DNA from: Perlabentimonas sp034006965
Lineage (GTDB): Bacteria; Bacteroidota; Bacteroidia; Bacteroidales; Tenuifilaceae
Direction: 5' to 3'
Assembly (NCBI GenBank): GCA_034006965.1
Contig: JAVERU010000115.1
Coordinates: 1 to 9,682, forward strand
DNA: 9,682 nt
Part shown: positions 6,546-9,682 of the stretch, piece by piece
How positions within the stretch are numbered: position 1 is the first letter of the stretch
Layout of the letters: every line of letters starts with the position of its first letter
Program-made: the position numbers and the translations under genes
The notes under the pieces: model-generated
Seen by the model: the letters and a program-made list of their open reading frames with translations, nothing else
What the model was told of the DNA's origin: nothing
The model's database searches: none

Positions 6546-8126
6546 ATGATACTTAACACTGAGGTAAAAAGGCGTCGTACTTTCGCAATTATTAGTCATC
6601 CCGATGCAGGTAAAACCACCCTTACGGAAAAGCTCTTGCTGTTTGGCGGTGCAATACACGTGGCAGGTGCGGTTAAAAGCAACAAGATAAAGAAAGGTGC
6701 AACCTCCGACTTTATGGAGATAGAGCGCCAGAGGGGAATTTCGGTGGCCACTTCGGTTATGGGGTTCGAGTACAAAGGCATTAAAATAAATATTCTTGAT
6801 ACTCCGGGGCACGAGGATTTTGCCGAGGACACCTACCGAACGCTTACAGCGGTTGACAGCGTAATAATTGTAATAGACTGCGCAAAGGGAGTTGAGGCTC
6901 AAACCCGAAAGCTGATGGAGGTATGCAGGATGCGTAATACTCCTGTGATCGTATTTATTAATAAGCTCGACAGGGAAGGTAAAGATCCTTTTGACCTGCT
7001 CGATGAGATTGAGAACGAGCTTAACATCAAGGTGCGCCCCCTTAGCTGGCCCATTAGCATGGGGCCTAGCTTCCAAGGCGTATACAATATGTTTGAGCAG
7101 AAGCTGAACCTCTTTTTTGCCGACGATAAGCAAACAGTTGCTGATGATGTGGTGGAGATTGATGATATTAATTCCGAAGTGCTTGATAAGCATATTGGAG
7201 ACTACGCCAAAACGCTTAGAGAAGATTTAGAATTGGTGAATGGTGTGTACCCAGAGTTTGATGTGGAAACCTATCAGAAGGGGAAGGTGGCGCCGGTGTT
7301 CTTCGGTAGCGCCTTAAACAACTTCGGTGTTAGGGAACTTCTTAACTGCTTTATTAATATAGCTCCACATCCACGCCCTACTGCTACAGAAACCCGAGAG
7401 GTGTCGCCCTTCGAAGAGGAGCTAACTGGCTTTATCTTTAAAATCCATGCCAACATGGATCCAAATCATCGCGACAGGTTGGCTTTTCTGAAAATATGTT
7501 CTGGAGTGTTCGAGCGCAACAAGCCATATCTACATACCGGAACGGGCAAGAAGATAAAGTTCTCGAGCCCCACAGCTTTTATGGCCGATAAGAAATCGAT
7601 TGTTGACACAGCCTATCCAGGCGATATTGTGGGTCTGCATGATACAGGTAACTTTAAAATTGGCGATACCTTAACTCAGGGCGAAAACCTTAAATTTAAG
7701 GGAATACCCAGCTTCTCGCCTGAACTATTTAGGTACATCGAGAATGCCGATCCGATGAAGTTTAAGCAGCTAGCCAAGGGTATCGACCAGCTGATGGACG
7801 AAGGGGTTGCCCAGCTCTTTACATCCAAGGCAAATGGCCGCAAAATTATTGGTACTGTAGGTGCCCTGCAGTTTGATGTTATACAGTATAGGCTGGAGCA
7901 TGAGTATACAGCCAAGTGTAGATACGAGCCCATAAGCCTTTACAAGGCTTGCTGGATTGAATCGACAAATCAGGAGCAGCTCAAGGATTTTAGGATTAGG
8001 AAATACGCCAACCTAGCCACCGATAAGCGGGGGAGGGAAGTGTTCCTTGCCGAATCGCCCTACGCACTTCAGATGGCTCAAGAGAAATTCACTGACATCA
8101 AATTTCACTTCACATCTGAATTTTAG
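6546..8126 (+). CDS. prfC: Peptide chain release factor 3 (RF3), translational GTPase
   Basis: RF3 is the cytosolic GTPase that releases RF1/RF2 from the ribosome after peptide release. The 526-residue length is close to the E. coli protein (529). All GTPase motifs are present: G1 SHPDAGKT (residues 17-24), G2 region with 'RQRGISVATSV', G3 DTPGHEDF (85-92), G4 NKLD (139-142), and 'RPLSWPISMG' in the G5 area. The His-Pro-Asp form of the P-loop and 'AIISHPDAGKTTLTEKLLLFGGAI' separate RF3 from EF-G, EF-Tu and LepA. The EF-G-like domain 2 ('EEELTGFIFKIHANMDPNHRDRLAF') and the RF3 C-terminal domain ('GALQFDVIQYRLEHEY', 'DKRGREVFLAESPYALQMAQEKF') follow. The start is fixed by the good promoter just upstream and by the conserved N-terminus. 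AGGA sits only one base before the ATG, too close for a normal Shine-Dalgarno. Transcribed alone; the next gene has its own promoter. Confidence 0.97.
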   Translation: MILNTEVKRRRTFAIISHPDAGKTTLTEKLLLFGGAIHVAGAVKSNKIKKGATSDFMEIERQRGISVATSVMGFEYKGIKINILDTPGHEDFAEDTYRTLTAVDSVIIVIDCAKGVEAQTRKLMEVCRMRNTPVIVFINKLDREGKDPFDLLDEIENELNIKVRPLSWPISMGPSFQGVYNMFEQKLNLFFADDKQTVADDVVEIDDINSEVLDKHIGDYAKTLREDLELVNGVYPEFDVETYQKGKVAPVFFGSALNNFGVRELLNCFINIAPHPRPTATETREVSPFEEELTGFIFKIHANMDPNHRDRLAFLKICSGVFERNKPYLHTGTGKKIKFSSPTAFMADKKSIVDTAYPGDIVGLHDTGNFKIGDTLTQGENLKFKGIPSFSPELFRYIENADPMKFKQLAKGIDQLMDEGVAQLFTSKANGRKIIGTVGALQFDVIQYRLEHEYTAKCRYEPISLYKACWIESTNQEQLKDFRIRKYANLATDKRGREVFLAESPYALQMAQEKFTDIKFHFTSEF

Positions 8127-8168
8127 GGGCTTCACTTTAGTGCAATTTAACGGTAAACCTTTACTCGT

Positions 8169-8183
8169 TTTTTCTACCTTTGC
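8169..8183 (+). promoter_or_regulatory. ung promoter (-7 element)
   Basis: TTTTTCTACCTTTGC includes TACCTTTG (8175-8182), a perfect Bacteroidota -7 box, 20 bases before the ung ATG. It lies in the 76-base gap after prfC, so ung need not depend on prfC read-through. No clear TTG is seen at -33. Confidence 0.7.
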
Positions 8184-8202
8184 TTCTATAAAATAAAGGT
8201 GT

Positions 8203-8889
8203 ATGCCTGCTTATACCATAAATCCTGTAATTGAGCAAAGCTGGAGCGAGGCTCTAAGAACGGAGTTTGAGCATGAGTACTTTGCTAAGCTAAAACAATT
8301 TCTTTTAGAAGAAAAAGCTAGGTACAACGTTTATCCCTCGGGTAGTAACATCTTCAATGCCTTTAATAGCACCCCATTCCATAGGGTTAAGGTGGTTATA
8401 CTGGGGCAAGATCCCTATCACGGGCCAGGGCAAGCGCATGGACTATGCTTTTCAGTACCTACGGGAGTTCAACAACCTCCCTCGCTAGTCAATATTTTTA
8501 AAGAGATTCAGAGCGATTTGGGTATAGCTGTGCCTAGCCACGGGAATTTACAAAAATGGGCCAACGAGGGTGTGCTACTCCTCAATGCTACGCTTACGGT
8601 ACGTGCGCATCAGGCCGGTTCGCATCAGGGTAGGGGTTGGGAGCAATTTACCGATGCTGCCATTACCAAGCTATCGGAGCAAAGGCAGCACATCGTTTTC
8701 ATGCTATGGGGTGCCTATGCGCAGGCTAAAGTGAAGCTAATCGATACTCAGAAGCACTACGTGCTCAAAGCACCACATCCATCGCCACTATCATCGTACC
8801 GAGGTTTTTTTGGATGTAAGCATTTTTCGTTGGCAAATGCTTACCTGGAAAAAATGGGGCTTGGCCCAATCGATTGGAGCTTAGATTAA
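8203..8889 (+). CDS. ung: Uracil-DNA glycosylase, family 1
   Basis: Ung removes uracil from DNA, arising from cytosine deamination or dUTP incorporation, by cutting the N-glycosidic bond; it starts base excision repair. The 228-residue length is normal. The water-activating motif GQDPYH occupies residues 68-73, with Asp70 as the catalytic acid/base equivalent to E. coli Asp64. The uracil-binding strand is LLLNATLTV with Asn128 (equivalent to E. coli Asn123). The DNA-intercalation/minor-groove motif HPSPLS begins at His192 (equivalent to E. coli His187). 'GQAHGLCFSVP' and 'PPSLVNIFKEIQSDLG' are also typical of family 1. No key residue is missing. The ATG is chosen because it follows the promoter at the usual leader length and gives the family's short N-terminus ('WSEALRTEFEHEYFAKLKQFL'). 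Confidence 0.98.
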   Translation: MPAYTINPVIEQSWSEALRTEFEHEYFAKLKQFLLEEKARYNVYPSGSNIFNAFNSTPFHRVKVVILGQDPYHGPGQAHGLCFSVPTGVQQPPSLVNIFKEIQSDLGIAVPSHGNLQKWANEGVLLLNATLTVRAHQAGSHQGRGWEQFTDAAITKLSEQRQHIVFMLWGAYAQAKVKLIDTQKHYVLKAPHPSPLSSYRGFFGCKHFSLANAYLEKMGLGPIDWSLD

Positions 8890-8901
8890 ACTTTAATTTC
8901 G
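8874..8901 (+). promoter_or_regulatory. Possible promoter for the lipoprotein hydrolase gene
   Basis: TTG (8874-8876) and TAATTTCG (8894-8901, one mismatch to TAnnTTTG) are 17 bases apart, overlapping the last codons of ung. The ATG at 8940 is about 38 bases beyond the -7 box. This is a moderate match only; transcription from the ung promoter is an alternative. Confidence 0.35.
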
Positions 8902-8939
8902 TCAGCTTGTTACACTATCAACAAAAAATATTGCATACT

Positions 8940-9682
8940 ATGAAAGCACTTAACTACAAGTATTACTTAATCATAGCTCTATCAATCATCACCATTGCTT
9001 CTTGCTCCAAGGACGATGCTCCCGATGAATTTATTCCTGAATACCTTGTTGCCTCAGAGCAAGTTGTTGAGCTATCTAAGGATGATATCCTAGCCCAGCT
9101 AGGTGGGGGCAATATGCTACCCGATGAGATTGAGTTTTTGATACGGTATGGAGTCAAGGGTTTGCGACTTACCTATACCACAATCGATACACAGGGCAAT
9201 AGCGTTGAAGTATCGGGAGCATTGCTTGTCCCTATCGGAAATTTCTTGAAACCATTAATAAGCTTTCAGCACGGTACAATCACCTCAGATGACCTTGCGC
9301 CTTCCAATTTTGGTTCCGATGCCGATATTATGGCCTTCATGCTGGCGTCCACAGGGTTTGTAATAGCTATGCCCGATTATATTGGCTATGGAGTTTCTAA
9401 ACATTTACCTCATCCCTACGAGCACAGGGCAACGCTAGCCTATGCTACTCGCGATATGATTAGAGCTGCACGGGAGTACTTTAAGCTAAATAATTTAGAG
9501 CAACTCGATGGCAAGCTATTTATGACAGGATACTCGGAGGGAGGCACCGCTACCATGGCCGCCTTTCAGCTTATGCAGCAGGATCACAGCTCGGAGTTCG
9601 ATATTACAGCCGTAACTGTTGGTGCTGGTGCATACAATAAGTCGGAGTTTATGGATTGGGTGGTTTCGTCGACTGAGCCCTT
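8940..9682 (+). CDS. Secreted alpha/beta-hydrolase lipoprotein (3' truncated by window edge)
   Basis: From the ATG at 8940 the frame stays open to the right edge, giving 247 residues. It starts with a lipoprotein signal peptide: a Lys/Tyr-containing n-region, a hydrophobic stretch 'YYLIIALSIITIAS' and a lipobox ending at Cys22. The mature N-terminus is Cys-Ser-Lys-Asp-Asp, which resembles the K-(D/E)2 export signal that sends Bacteroidota lipoproteins to the cell surface. The hydrolase part shows 'GALLVP', the oxyanion-side segment 'SFQHGT', 'STGFVIAMPDYIGYG' and the nucleophile elbow GYSEGG with Ser199. The acid and His of the triad should lie beyond the window. Architecture and phrases such as 'IEFLIRYGVKGLRLTY' and 'ATRDMIRAAREYF' match Bacteroidota lipase/esterase-like lipoproteins of the secretory-lipase type. 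The natural ester or peptide substrate is unknown. It starts 50 bases after ung and has no Shine-Dalgarno. Confidence 0.85.
   Translation, partial: MKALNYKYYLIIALSIITIASCSKDDAPDEFIPEYLVASEQVVELSKDDILAQLGGGNMLPDEIEFLIRYGVKGLRLTYTTIDTQGNSVEVSGALLVPIGNFLKPLISFQHGTITSDDLAPSNFGSDADIMAFMLASTGFVIAMPDYIGYGVSKHLPHPYEHRATLAYATRDMIRAAREYFKLNNLEQLDGKLFMTGYSEGGTATMAAFQLMQQDHSSEFDITAVTVGAGAYNKSEFMDWVVSSTEP

Noticed and set aside
6504..7193. A 229-codon open frame on the minus strand, antisense to prfC
   Set aside because: It lies wholly opposite the strongly conserved GTPase region and the prfC promoter. Its protein has no recognisable domain and is rich in Cys/His/Tyr as expected of an antisense shadow.
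8126..8168. Possible terminator after prfC (CACT-TT-AGTG near 8133-8142)
   Set aside because: The stem would be only 4 bp with a 2-base loop and no T-run follows.
8963..9157. A 64-codon minus-strand frame
   Set aside because: It is antisense to the lipoprotein hydrolase, whose signal peptide and hydrolase motifs fix the real frame. It is low-complexity and Ser-rich.

Overview
The window looks like an ordinary chromosomal stretch of a Bacteroidota bacterium, most likely from the Bacteroidales or a related order (lineage is inference). Four things point there: start sites preceded by the phylum's TAnnTTTG type -7 promoter element (two genes share an identical 15-base core); an almost complete lack of good Shine-Dalgarno sequences; a FadL-like barrel and a WbqC protein of the kind found in this phylum; and a lipoprotein whose mature N-terminus, Cys-Ser-Lys-Asp-Asp, resembles the Bacteroidota surface-export signal.

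Layout, left to right. (1) The 3' part of an OmpP1/FadL-like outer-membrane barrel gene on the + strand, open at the left edge, ending at 1312 and followed by a terminator-like hairpin. (2) A minus-strand pair with overlapping ends: a major facilitator transporter (3195 to 1999), then a WbqC-family protein (2015 to 1404). It is read from a promoter near 3220. (3) A plus-strand pair: rmuC (ending 4969) and, 6 bases later, a family 2 glycosyltransferase (4976-5902). (4) A minus-strand Yip1-domain membrane protein (6387 to 5895) broken into two frames at a run of six C's, with its 3' end overlapping the glycosyltransferase by 8 bases. (5) A 158-base divergent spacer holding promoters for both sides and a perfect 8-bp inverted repeat. 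(6) prfC (release factor 3), then ung (uracil-DNA glycosylase), each with its own promoter. (7) The 5' part of a secreted alpha/beta-hydrolase lipoprotein, cut by the right edge.

The genes are mainly housekeeping (RF3, Ung, RmuC) or cell-envelope functions (barrel, glycosyltransferase, WbqC, MFS, lipoprotein hydrolase). No single pathway links them. I see no transposase, phage gene, CRISPR array, tRNA, rRNA, toxin-antitoxin pair or defence cassette, and I do not think the window holds an undescribed system. The points most worth a second look are the frameshift at a homopolymer in the Yip1-like gene, the palindrome in the divergent spacer, the likely surface anchoring of the hydrolase, and a silently diverged tandem repeat in the barrel gene. 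No gene-free stretch exceeds 300 bases.
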